Shown here: in pieces, positions 1 through 7,378 of the stretch
Position numbering within the stretch: position 1 is the first letter of the stretch
Layout: every line of letters starts with the position of its first letter
DNA from: Bryobacterales bacterium
GTDB taxonomy: Bacteria > Acidobacteriota > Terriglobia > Bryobacterales > Bryobacteraceae
Direction: 5' to 3'
Assembly: GCA_003142355.1 (NCBI GenBank)
Contig: PLMF01000252.1
Location: forward strand, 5,710 to 15,250
Length of the DNA: 9,541 bases
Notes under the pieces: model-generated
Databases searched by the model: none
Seen by the model: the letters and a program-made list of their open reading frames with translations, nothing else
What the model was told of the DNA's origin: nothing
Translations under genes and position numbers: made by a program

Positions 1-1752
1 ACAGACGGCGAAGGGATAGAAGTAGCGGGAGTCGTCCGGCTGGCGCAGGCGCTCCAGTCCGAAGCCGGCGGCCATGAAGAGGACGGCGCAAGGGAGCAAG
101 TGAAAATAGAAGCGTCCGTGGTCGTGGTCGAGCCAATCCAGCATGCCCATGCGGAGCAGCGTGGCCAGGCACCACAGGGCCGCGGTGGTGGCGAACATCA
201 GCGAAAAGACCGGCGCGCGGGTGAACCGCCGCAGCCACCAGCAGACCGGAAGCCCGGCCAGCAGCGACCACCACAACTGCGCGTTGGTGGCCTGCTTGGC
301 GAATCGCAGGCGGTGGAACAGTTCCAGGCGCACCAGGCCCTGCGTGAGCCCAGTGAAGAAATGGGCCTCTTCGACGGTGACCAGCACCGCCACCGGCACC
401 ACCAGGCACAGCGCCAGCAGGTGCGCGATGGCGACGCGATGGTGCCCGCGCTTCCACATGCGGACGCCGATCCACGCCATGGGAGCGGCCGCGGCCCATG
501 CCGTGAGCACCGCCGGCGCTCCGGCCAGGGCGGTGTACGGGAAAAAGGTGAGAAGCGCCGTGCCCACGGCCAGAATCCACGCGCCCAGGTAGAGGGTGAC
601 TTGCGGCAGCGTGAGGCGGCGCGATTCCATGATCCAGGCGTCCTCGCGCTCGAGCAGCCGGTCATAGCGTTTGCGTATGGCGTCGTACTCGGCGTCGGAG
701 ACGATCTGATCGCGGCGCCAGCTTTCCAGGTCCTGCAAGTGCTGCCCGACTTTGTCGCCGATCAATCGGGAATAGGCGGCGGGCGCGGCCAGGACGGCCT
801 CGCTGGCCAGGAACCGCCGGAGATCGTCGCCCATCTCGCGGGCCGACGCGTAGCGCTGCGCGGGGTCCTTTTCGAGGGCCTTGAGACAGATGTTCTGAAG
901 GTCTCCGGGGATGGCGGCATCGCGCCGCCTGGGGAGCACGGGGTCTTCCTCGCGGATGCGGCGCAGCAGGTCGGCCACCGTGTCGCCGCGAAACGGCGGT
1001 GCGCCGGTCAGCAACTCGTACAGCACCGCGCCCAGGGAGAAGACGTCGCTGCGGGCATCGAGCGCCTGGTCGCCGCGCGCCTGTTCCGGCGAGAGGTACT
1101 CGGGCGTGCCCGCCACCTCGCCGATCTGCGAGAGGCGCACACCCCCGCCCAGATCGAGCGCCAGTCCGAAATCCAGGAGCTTGGGTTCGAGGTCCGGACC
1201 GGCCAGGATGTTGGCCGGCTTCAAATCGCGGTGAATGATGCCCTGCTCGTGCAGGAACTCGACCGCCAGGACGACCCTGCGCATCAGATCGGCCTTTTGT
1301 TCGAAGGTGAGCCGGGAAGCGGCCTTGGTGAGCGGCGCGCCCTCGAGGTACTCCATGACGAAGTGCGCCGGCTCGTCATGGGGACCGAGGCTGTAAATGC
1401 GGGCGATGTTAGGGTGGCTGAGGCGGGCCATGGCGCGTGCCTCGCCCATGAAACGGGCTCGCAACCGGGGATCGTCGGCGTAGCGCGGGGCCAGGGTCTT
1501 GATGGCCACTTTGCGGCCCAGGGCTTCATCCATGGCGAGGAAGACGCGGCCCATGCCGCCGGAGCCGATCTCGGCCACGATCTTGTGTCCCGACAAGCGC
1601 TCCGGGAGAGCGGCGGCGGGGTTGACGGCGCGGTCGATCTCCGCCAGCGCGCCGAGTTCACCGGCCAGTTCCGGGATGTCCGCGCCGGGCGTCCGGCCAT
1701 CCAGGAAATCCGCCAGGGACCCGGCGAGGCGCTGCTCGCGATCGTCCTCCAT
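1..1752 (-). CDS. Membrane-anchored Ser/Thr protein kinase (C-terminus beyond left edge)
   Basis: I translated this frame by hand from the ATG at 1752; it stays open for 584 codons to the window edge, so the gene is 3'-partial. The Hanks-type kinase domain spans about residues 54-315: glycine loop GSGGMGRV (63-70), VAIK lysine K85, alpha-C glutamate E104, HRDLKPAN (174-181), DFG (194-196), GTPEYLSPEQ (215-224), D236 and R300. All catalytic residues are present, so it should be active. A charged helical stretch (about 335-375) then leads into roughly six hydrophobic segments between 386 and 566. The helix-plus-membrane layout loosely resembles DUF2157, which is a tentative comparison. It probably phosphorylates cytoplasmic targets while tethered to the membrane. 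Its start shares one base with the sigma-factor stop (TGATG), implying coupled translation. Residues 1-53 form a short N-terminal extension of unknown role. The kinase call is secure; the membrane-domain identity is not. Confidence 0.95.
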   Translation of the reverse strand, partial: MEDDREQRLAGSLADFLDGRTPGADIPELAGELGALAEIDRAVNPAAALPERLSGHKIVAEIGSGGMGRVFLAMDEALGRKVAIKTLAPRYADDPRLRARFMGEARAMARLSHPNIARIYSLGPHDEPAHFVMEYLEGAPLTKAASRLTFEQKADLMRRVVLAVEFLHEQGIIHRDLKPANILAGPDLEPKLLDFGLALDLGGGVRLSQIGEVAGTPEYLSPEQARGDQALDARSDVFSLGAVLYELLTGAPPFRGDTVADLLRRIREEDPVLPRRRDAAIPGDLQNICLKALEKDPAQRYASAREMGDDLRRFLASEAVLAAPAAYSRLIGDKVGQHLQDLESWRRDQIVSDAEYDAIRKRYDRLLEREDAWIMESRRLTLPQVTLYLGAWILAVGTALLTFFPYTALAGAPAVLTAWAAAAPMAWIGVRMWKRGHHRVAIAHLLALCLVVPVAVLVTVEEAHFFTGLTQGLVRLELFHRLRFAKQATNAQLWWSLLAGLPVCWWLRRFTRAPVFSLMFATTAALWCLATLLRMGMLDWLDHDHGRFYFHLLPCAVLFMAAGFGLERLRQPDDSRYFYPFAVC

Positions 1753-2345
1753 CAGGCGTTCCCGTTCTCGCGCAGGGTGCGGAAACGTTTCACCGCCCGA
1801 TACACCAGCAGCGCCACCGCTTCGCGGGATTTGCCCAGGCGCTCGGCCATTTCGGCGGTGGAGAGGCCCTCGATCTTGGCCATCAAGATGGCCTGGCGGT
1901 AGTCTTCGGGCAGCGCGGCCAAGTGGTCGAGGAGGCGTTCGACGGCCTCCTGTTGCGCGAAGACGCGGCTGGGCGTTTTGGTGTCGGCCGGCTCGGGACC
2001 TTGCGGGTTGCTGGGCGAACGGAAGGGAACTTCATCTCCCGCGCGGCGGGCGCGGCCCTGATAGCGAATGCGGTCGACAATGACGTGGTCCGCGATGGAC
2101 GAAAGCCAGCGCAAGAAGCTGCCCGGCGATTGGTAGGAGAAGCGATCCAGATCGCGGAAGGCGCGCAGGCAGGTCTCCTGGACCACGTCTTCCACCTCGG
2201 AGAAATCGCTCGCGCGCGGGCGCAGCTTGAAGTGGATAAGGACGGCGAGGCGGCGGCGAACCTTTTCGAAGGCGCGGGAGAGGGCCTCTTCGTCGCCGGC
2301 CTTGGCCTTCTCGAGCAGCGTGAACGTGGAGGTGGGAGATGACAC
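1752..2345 (-). CDS. ECF-type RNA polymerase sigma factor
   Basis: This is a sigma-70 family factor of ECF size, expected to direct RNA polymerase to a set of promoters. In numbering from the upstream ATG (2363, 203 aa), region 2 covers about 25-105, with the core-binding/-10 helix SEVEDVVQETCLRAF at 55-69 and WLSSIADHVIVDRIR at 86-100. Region 4 covers about 138-197, with helix-turn-helix LSTAEMAERLGKSREAV at 167-183. No region 3 or fused domain is visible. I prefer the GTG at 2345 (197 aa) because GAGG lies 6 bases upstream; the ATG at 2363 has no Shine-Dalgarno match. The stop overlaps the kinase start by one base. ECF factors paired with Ser/Thr kinases are known and some are controlled by phosphorylation, so the kinase is the likely regulator. 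No anti-sigma gene is visible. The gene starts about 56 bases after the epimerase stop and may be read from that operon. Confidence 0.93.
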   Translation of the reverse strand: MSSPTSTFTLLEKAKAGDEEALSRAFEKVRRRLAVLIHFKLRPRASDFSEVEDVVQETCLRAFRDLDRFSYQSPGSFLRWLSSIADHVIVDRIRYQGRARRAGDEVPFRSPSNPQGPEPADTKTPSRVFAQQEAVERLLDHLAALPEDYRQAILMAKIEGLSTAEMAERLGKSREAVALLVYRAVKRFRTLRENGNA

Positions 2346-2351
2346 TGCACG

Positions 2352-2355
2352 CCTC
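2352..2355 (-). promoter_or_regulatory. Ribosome binding site favouring the GTG start of the sigma factor
   Basis: The minus strand reads GAGG followed by six bases and then GTG at 2345. The longer in-frame ATG at 2363 is preceded by GATTTCCCTTATC, which has no purine-rich match. This decides between the two starts, though not conclusively. Confidence 0.55.
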
Positions 2356-2401
2356 AGGTTCATGATAAGGGAAATCGCGGGGCTTCATTCGGCGACAGGC
2401 G

Positions 2402-3370
2402 CTAGAAGCCGCTGGGGCGAATCCAGAAGCTTTCCTGCCAAACCGCGTCTGGCTCCACGAACTGGAGCTGCCGGTACTGCCCGGCGTGCGCCAGGTTGAA
2501 TGCATTGCTTACCGCCGCCAGCGGCTGGATGGAAAGGAACTGAGTGCTCGGCGAACCATAGAGCATGGCTGCCGTGTACCTGGGTCCGAATATGACGGCC
2601 ACTCTCTCTTTGGCGCCTTCCAGCACGAACTGGGCGCGTCCGTTCGCGTCGCGCAGCAGATCCGTCAGCTCCCGAGTGCCCGAGAAGCGCTCCAGTTCCA
2701 CGGCATTGGCGACAGGAGCGCGCAGCCGCCACTCCGCCCGCGGCGCGTCGTGCACCTGGAAGTAGGGATGGAAGCCCACCGCCACCGGCATTGGCTCGGC
2801 CGAGTGGTTCTCGATTCGGGTCACCACTTCGAGCGCACCATCCGCGAGCCGGTAGGTCATTTCGAGGGTGTGGGCAAAGGGAAACTGCGCCATCAGGTCG
2901 GGCCACTTCCAGAACTCCAGGCGGCTGGTGACCTGGGCGCAGTTGGCGTCGGACTTGAAATTCACTACTTGCCATTCCGGGGCGTAGACCAGCAGGCCGT
3001 GGATTGGCAGCCCATTGCTGTCACGCCGGAGATTGCCGAGATCCGGATTCAGCAGGTACTTCTTCCCGTTGACCCAGTAGGCGTCCCCATCCAGGCGGTT
3101 CGACCAGGGTGCGCCGAAGATCATGGCCGGCACCTCGCGCCGGGTCTTGCGGTCGGCGAGGCTGGCATAGGGGAGCCAGAACAGATCCTTCCCGTTCACC
3201 TTCATTTCCCAGGCGAGATTGCCGACCGAAGGCGCTATGGAGACTTGGATCTTCCGCCCGGCATCCTCGAGCCGAACCATTTCGGCGCCGTCGACCGTGG
3301 TCTTCCGCGCAGAATAGGGCTGTGCGGCACAAAGGGCGGGCAAAAGGAACAGCGCCGCAGAGCGTTTCAC
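2402..3370 (-). CDS. Exported aldose 1-epimerase-like protein (Glu-to-Gln at catalytic position)
   Basis: The 322-residue protein matches the aldose 1-epimerase (GalM/COG2017) fold, which interconverts sugar anomers. Family landmarks are APWSNRLDGDAY (87-98) for the usual NRI segment, LPIHGLL (121-127) with H124, and GFHPYF (199-204) with H201. The segment FLSIQPLAAVSNAFN (278-292) corresponds to the family's catalytic-glutamate motif (usually IEP or FEP), but reads Q282 from codon CAG. The end, WQESFWIRPSGF, is family-like. I chose the GTG at 3370: GAGG sits 7 bases upstream, the start overlaps the preceding gene's stop by four bases (GTGA), and it opens a Sec signal KRSAALFLLPALCAAQ. A longer open frame to 3514 would bury that signal. 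It is the last gene of the four-gene operon. The family call is firm; activity is doubtful because the general base seems absent. Confidence 0.9.
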   Translation of the reverse strand: MKRSAALFLLPALCAAQPYSARKTTVDGAEMVRLEDAGRKIQVSIAPSVGNLAWEMKVNGKDLFWLPYASLADRKTRREVPAMIFGAPWSNRLDGDAYWVNGKKYLLNPDLGNLRRDSNGLPIHGLLVYAPEWQVVNFKSDANCAQVTSRLEFWKWPDLMAQFPFAHTLEMTYRLADGALEVVTRIENHSAEPMPVAVGFHPYFQVHDAPRAEWRLRAPVANAVELERFSGTRELTDLLRDANGRAQFVLEGAKERVAVIFGPRYTAAMLYGSPSTQFLSIQPLAAVSNAFNLAHAGQYRQLQFVEPDAVWQESFWIRPSGF

Positions 3371-4743
3371 CGGGTTACCTCTACGGCGGCATAGTCGCGG
3401 ATCAATGGGAGATAGACTTCGACGCCGCGTTTCTGCGGAGCGAGGCGCAGCGGCTCGGGCTTCGGCGCATGGGCCGTCCACAGGCGTGCCGAGCGGTAGC
3501 TCTCGTGGAACCACACGGTCATCAGATCGCGTTCCGTGGAAGAGTAGGTGACGATGTCGAGGATGGCGCTCCGACCGTCGGGCGCAGCCGCGTAGTGGCA
3601 GCCATGGGATCCCTCGTTATGCAGCCGGTAGGGATCGTTGGCATGGCCCAGCAGCAGGTGAACGTCACCGGCCACCCAGTAGGGATCCGGCGATTCCTCC
3701 TTGGAGACCGCCATGCGTCCGCTTCCAGTTCGCCACACGTCGAAACGGGGATGTCGAAGGTCGGGCAGCCCCGCCGGCCTGGCCTTCCAGGCACGTCCCA
3801 CAACCAGCAGCCCGCCGGCCGCGGCGAACGCCAGCAACCGCTTCTCGAGCGCCGATTCCGGGGCCTGCCCGTCGAGGGCCACGACGGCCTTGATGCCGTC
3901 GAGCGTGCCGTCCTTCCCGATAACCCGGAAGGGCAACCTGCGGCGCGCCATCAGGTTCATGATCTCACCGGCAAGAAACTCGTTCTTCGCCTCGAAATCC
4001 GACATGACCGCGACCGCCGCCATGGGCCGGTACCGCCTCCACTCCGGCCGCTCTTCAAAGAAACGGATGGTGGCGGCGGTGTTCCGCCAGGCTGCCACGG
4101 CTGCGGCGTCACCGGCCGCGAGCCCGGCGCGAAAGTGGTCGTCGAGCGAAACCACCCAGCGGGCTCCATGGACGGCGACATCGGCGACGGTGACGGGATA
4201 CCGTTCCGGCGGCACCACCGTGTTCCCGCCCGGGGGATCGGCGATCATCCAGATGTTCGCCGCTGGCGCGCGCGCCCGGACCATCTGCAAGAACCAGTCG
4301 TTCGAATCGACCCACGGCGGCCCCGACGCGCCGGCGACGGCGACTTGGACCCCGGGCCAGACATTATCGCCGATGGCCAGCATGGGGGCGTTCCAGTCGA
4401 TGCCGGACCGCGGCGTCATCGGCACCACCGCCAGGCCTCTGGCACGCGCGGCGGCAGCCGCAGCCTCCTGGCCGGCCTTGCCGCCGATCCAGGCCACGAA
4501 GGAGATGCCGGCTTCCCGGCCCGCCGAGAGAAGCGGCTCCAGCGTCCGCTGCTGTTCGGCGTCTTCCGGCAGGCCCGCGGCCCACGTCACCAGCAGGCAG
4601 TTCACCGGTGTGCCTTTCAAGATCTCGAGCGAAGCCGGCCGGTGCCAGTCATCGAGCACCTGCCGCTCCCTGTGGTCGCGCAGCGCGATATCGAGCGGCC
4701 CGCTGGGCCAGCGCATGGGAACCGCTTGGTTGAGATCAAGCAT
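3367..4743 (-). CDS. Glycoside-hydrolase-like protein of unknown function
   Basis: This 458-residue protein is not confidently assigned. By eye, residues 40-230 alternate strands and helices like a TIM barrel (NCLLVTWAAGLP at 48-59; GISFVAWIGG at 79-88). Residues 240-320 resemble the Rossmann/glutaminase-like trimerisation domain of GH42-type enzymes (MAAVAVMSDF at 241-250; KAVVALDGQ at 285-293; AAAGGLLVVG at 307-316). The rest looks like a small beta domain. I cannot identify a catalytic acid pair. The ATG at 4743 is chosen because AGGA lies six bases upstream; it overlaps the DUF362 stop by eight bases. No signal peptide is visible from this start or a slightly longer one, unlike the other three operon proteins. 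A carbohydrate-related role is inferred from architecture and neighbours. It could instead be an inactive paralogue or a different barrel family. Confidence 0.78.
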   Translation of the reverse strand: MLDLNQAVPMRWPSGPLDIALRDHRERQVLDDWHRPASLEILKGTPVNCLLVTWAAGLPEDAEQQRTLEPLLSAGREAGISFVAWIGGKAGQEAAAAAARARGLAVVPMTPRSGIDWNAPMLAIGDNVWPGVQVAVAGASGPPWVDSNDWFLQMVRARAPAANIWMIADPPGGNTVVPPERYPVTVADVAVHGARWVVSLDDHFRAGLAAGDAAAVAAWRNTAATIRFFEERPEWRRYRPMAAVAVMSDFEAKNEFLAGEIMNLMARRRLPFRVIGKDGTLDGIKAVVALDGQAPESALEKRLLAFAAAGGLLVVGRAWKARPAGLPDLRHPRFDVWRTGSGRMAVSKEESPDPYWVAGDVHLLLGHANDPYRLHNEGSHGCHYAAAPDGRSAILDIVTYSSTERDLMTVWFHESYRSARLWTAHAPKPEPLRLAPQKRGVEVYLPLIRDYAAVEVTR

Positions 4744-5887
4744 CCGGCTTCCTGGCCTCGCGCCGCTCCCGCAGAGCACGGAAATCGAAGCGCGCCTCGG
4801 CGATCGGAGTGCCCACGACCTCGATGCGCCGCAGGTCGCGAGTGCCCACGCCGGCCTGTTCCGCGATTTGCAGCTTGTTGTCGCACGGCCCGAACGGGGA
4901 GTCCCCGCGCCCGGCCATGGGGTCGTAGTTCATGAGCGCCATGGCCACCGCGGAGGTGGTGGCCACGTTGTTCCCGGCGGCCAGGATGCCCGGGCTCACC
5001 GGTTCGTTCCCGTGATTGGGGCTCTGCCCGCCGGCGAGAGTCATGATGCCGTCGAGCACGGTCAGGTGCACTGGACGCGCGCGCACCAGGTCCACGATGA
5101 TGCGCGGCAGGCGATAGTTGTCGTCCCGGGGGGATGTGGGGTCTACCTCCCCCAGGCTGCTCCGCGGGGGCTGCCGCTGACCCATATGGAGAATCGGCAT
5201 CCTGTTGCCGAAAAAGATTTCGTTAGGCTCGTCCGCGCTGGAGGAGCTGCCATAGACGCTCAGCGGAGTCATCCCGAATAAATTCTTCATCCCCAGGGTC
5301 ACGCCCGTAAGGGAGTGCTCTTTGAACTTGGCGAAGGAAACGAACACATCGCAATCTTCGTAGGAGTGGTTCAGGTCATAGGCTGGGAAGACCAGCCCGC
5401 CGCCGGGCACCGTCAGGCGCGAGTACCGTTTGCCGCTGCCGAGCCAGTTGGTGTTCTCGAACTCCACGCGGGGGGCGGCGGAGGTGAAGACGTCGAGGTC
5501 CCAGTTGGCTTCGATGAGGCTCTCTTCGAGAGGGATGGGGCGAGAGGACCAGCAGCATTCGAGGAGGCGGATGCGGTGCGCGCCCGCGCGCGCCATAAGG
5601 TGCATGGTGGCGCCAATCAAGTTCGGGTGCGGCCAGTGCGACTCTCCAAGAGGCATGTGGCCCAGCCGCCGGGTGGGCCCCGAAATCAAGTTGAGTTTGA
5701 TGGCTACCGTCTTGCCTTTTACCAGCTTCCCCAGTCCGCCCAGCCGGTCGAACATGCGGTCGAGGGCGGGCACGATCTCGGCGCCGTAACTGCGGCAACG
5801 CTCCACCGATACGGGAGCCGTGGGCGCCTGAGCGGCAGCGACGGCGGGCAGTGCGCCCATGACGGAGAGAAAAGTTCTTCTGTTCAC
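4736..5887 (-). CDS. DUF362 domain-containing protein with twin-arginine signal
   Basis: This 383-residue protein begins with NRRTFLSVMGALPAVAAAQ, a twin-arginine-type signal, so export in a folded state is likely. The body fits DUF362: VAIKLNLI (61-68), the hallmark AKFKEHSLTGVTLGMKNLFG (186-205), LDGIMTLAGGQSP (278-290), and the C-terminal NNVATTSAVAMALMNYDP (306-323). No CxxCxxC iron-sulfur motif is present, although some DUF362 proteins carry a ferredoxin domain. Cysteines at 31, 111, 112, 179 and 335 are scattered. The start is a GTG at 5887 whose GTGA overlaps the FAD gene's stop by four bases; AAGGA lies nine bases upstream. The biochemical role of DUF362 is poorly defined, so I assign none. 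The pairing with an exported FAD oxidoreductase suggests an extracytoplasmic redox or cofactor role. Family assignment is strong. Confidence 0.9.
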   Translation of the reverse strand: MNRRTFLSVMGALPAVAAAQAPTAPVSVERCRSYGAEIVPALDRMFDRLGGLGKLVKGKTVAIKLNLISGPTRRLGHMPLGESHWPHPNLIGATMHLMARAGAHRIRLLECCWSSRPIPLEESLIEANWDLDVFTSAAPRVEFENTNWLGSGKRYSRLTVPGGGLVFPAYDLNHSYEDCDVFVSFAKFKEHSLTGVTLGMKNLFGMTPLSVYGSSSSADEPNEIFFGNRMPILHMGQRQPPRSSLGEVDPTSPRDDNYRLPRIIVDLVRARPVHLTVLDGIMTLAGGQSPNHGNEPVSPGILAAGNNVATTSAVAMALMNYDPMAGRGDSPFGPCDNKLQIAEQAGVGTRDLRRIEVVGTPIAEARFDFRALRERREARKPDA

Positions 5888-7278
5888 AGCACCGGGTCCT
5901 TGAGTTCACGCTGGTCGCGGTCGTGAAGATCGAAGCTCACGCCGTCGGCCCGCAGTCTGGCCTGGATTTCGGGCACCTTCAGCTCGCGAGGCTGGACTCG
6001 GGCCTTGGCGGCCATCGCCGCCGCCACGCCCGCCGCATGCCCGGTAGCGATACAGTTGCCCATGCTCTTGCCCGCCGCGGCTCCGTTGTGCGATGCGGAA
6101 ATGCAGCGCCCGCCCATCAGCAGGCCGTCCACCTTCTCCGGCAGGATGGAGCGGTAGGGCACATCGTGGATCTTCATCCGGTTCAGTTTGGCGCCGGTCT
6201 GGCCACCCAGGTCGACAAAGCCGCTGCGCCATGCAATGGCGTCTTCGAAGGTACGCCCGCTCATGGCATCTTCCTCAGTGACAATGTACAGACCCTTCAC
6301 GCGCCGGCTTTCGCGCACGCTCATCTGAGGACCACCGGCCGCCCATTCGATCTGCCGCAGAGCGGGGTTTCCGGAGTTTCGCAGCGCCTCGATCATCTGC
6401 AGCCCCTGCCGGCGGCCGAAGCATTCGGCCTTGGTGCGAGCTTCCGGATCCGTGGCGTCGATGCGCCCCAGGTCGGAGGTGCCCGCGTGGTTGACCCAGT
6501 AGTTTTTCGTATGAGCGATCTGCTTCACTTCCACGAAGCCAGACGTGATGAGCGGATATTTCGCCTTTGAGCCACGGATGGCGTCCTGAATCTCGGAAAC
6601 CGTGGTCTTGGCGGCATCGACGTTCGCCAGGGCCAGCGCCAGGGTCATCGGCATTAGTTGCTTGGGATCCGTCATGGTTTCCGCGCCGGCATAATAGGCC
6701 ACGTCGGCATCGCCGGTGCAGTCCACCACCACCTTGGCGCGTAAGGACATCAACCCGCGTTTGGTCCCGATGATGACGCCCGCCACGCGGTTCCTCTCCA
6801 CCATGCTATCCACCGCCCGCACGTGAAGCAGGTACTTCACACCGGCGGCATCCAGGGTATCGAGGACAGCGACTTTCAGATATTCGACGTTGCACCACAG
6901 CTCGTGTTCGCCGAAGCGGACGGCCTGATCGCCGTACGCCGACACCTTTCCGATCAGCAGCTCATGGACCGCCGAGCGGGCCTTGCCGTTGGGGCGCATC
7001 TGGTTCATCTGCATGCCCAGCCCCCAGGCCGCCACCCCGCCGAAGAATGAATGAGTCTCTATGAGCAAGGTGTCTGCCCCCGCCCGCGCGGCGCCGACTG
7101 CCGCCCCGATGCCGGCCGGACCGCCTCCCACTACCAGGACATCGACCGTCCTGAAGACTTCCGGCGAGTGCGCCGAAGCCGCCTTCGGGGCCGCCAGCGC
7201 GGCCGCCGCCATTCCCGCCGGAAGAAACTGGCGGCGGGAGATGTCTTGTGTCGCTTTCTTGCTCATCCGATAAGACAT
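5884..7278 (-). CDS. FAD-dependent oxidoreductase with twin-arginine signal
   Basis: The protein resembles the FAD_oxidored family, a flavoprotein group related to the succinate dehydrogenase/thiazole-biosynthesis fold, and should use FAD to oxidise or reduce an unidentified substrate. Numbering from ATG 7266, SRRQFLPAG (10-18) begins a Tat signal through about 32. VDVLVVGGGPAGIGAA (41-56) is the dinucleotide-binding GxGxxG, ending in LLIE (67-70). VVVDCTGDADVAYYAGAE (179-196), VRESRRVKGLYIV (317-329), YRSILPEKVDGLLMGGR (371-387) and SHNGAAAGKSMGNC (392-405) match the family's conserved FAD-contact regions. The start is uncertain: ATGs at 7278 and 7266 and a GTG at 7311 are in frame, and none has a clear ribosome site. 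A GATACT just upstream could be a -10 box, which would favour 7266. This is the first gene of the operon. Confidence 0.9.
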   Translation of the reverse strand: MSYRMSKKATQDISRRQFLPAGMAAAALAAPKAASAHSPEVFRTVDVLVVGGGPAGIGAAVGAARAGADTLLIETHSFFGGVAAWGLGMQMNQMRPNGKARSAVHELLIGKVSAYGDQAVRFGEHELWCNVEYLKVAVLDTLDAAGVKYLLHVRAVDSMVERNRVAGVIIGTKRGLMSLRAKVVVDCTGDADVAYYAGAETMTDPKQLMPMTLALALANVDAAKTTVSEIQDAIRGSKAKYPLITSGFVEVKQIAHTKNYWVNHAGTSDLGRIDATDPEARTKAECFGRRQGLQMIEALRNSGNPALRQIEWAAGGPQMSVRESRRVKGLYIVTEEDAMSGRTFEDAIAWRSGFVDLGGQTGAKLNRMKIHDVPYRSILPEKVDGLLMGGRCISASHNGAAAGKSMGNCIATGHAAGVAAAMAAKARVQPRELKVPEIQARLRADGVSFDLHDRDQRELKDPVL

Positions 7279-7378
7279 AGTATCAGACTGCCGGGTGGCG
7301 GTTGGGCGCACATGGCTCGCCTGACAGAAGACCCATCAACGCGAGGTGAGGCGCCCCACTCCATTTCCAGGTATGTGA

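Noticed and set aside
100..1902. A 600-codon plus-strand open frame
   Set aside because: It is antisense to the kinase, which has complete catalytic motifs. Its translation is low-complexity Arg/Gly/Ala-rich with no family signature, as expected opposite a high-GC gene.
3371..3514. Longer N-terminus for the epimerase-like protein (370 residues)
   Set aside because: It would overlap the preceding gene by about 150 bases and place the Sec signal internally. The GTG at 3370 has a ribosome site and a GTGA overlap.
3109..5281. Long overlapping plus-strand open frames (608 and 526 codons)
   Set aside because: They lie opposite the epimerase, GH-like and DUF362 genes, have no recognisable motifs, and overlap each other. 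They are GC-driven shadows.
7279..7378. Possible hairpin or riboswitch in the divergent spacer upstream of the FAD gene
   Set aside because: The only pairing found was a 5-bp CGCCT/AGGCG with a loop of about 26 bases. It is too weak and fits no known riboswitch layout.
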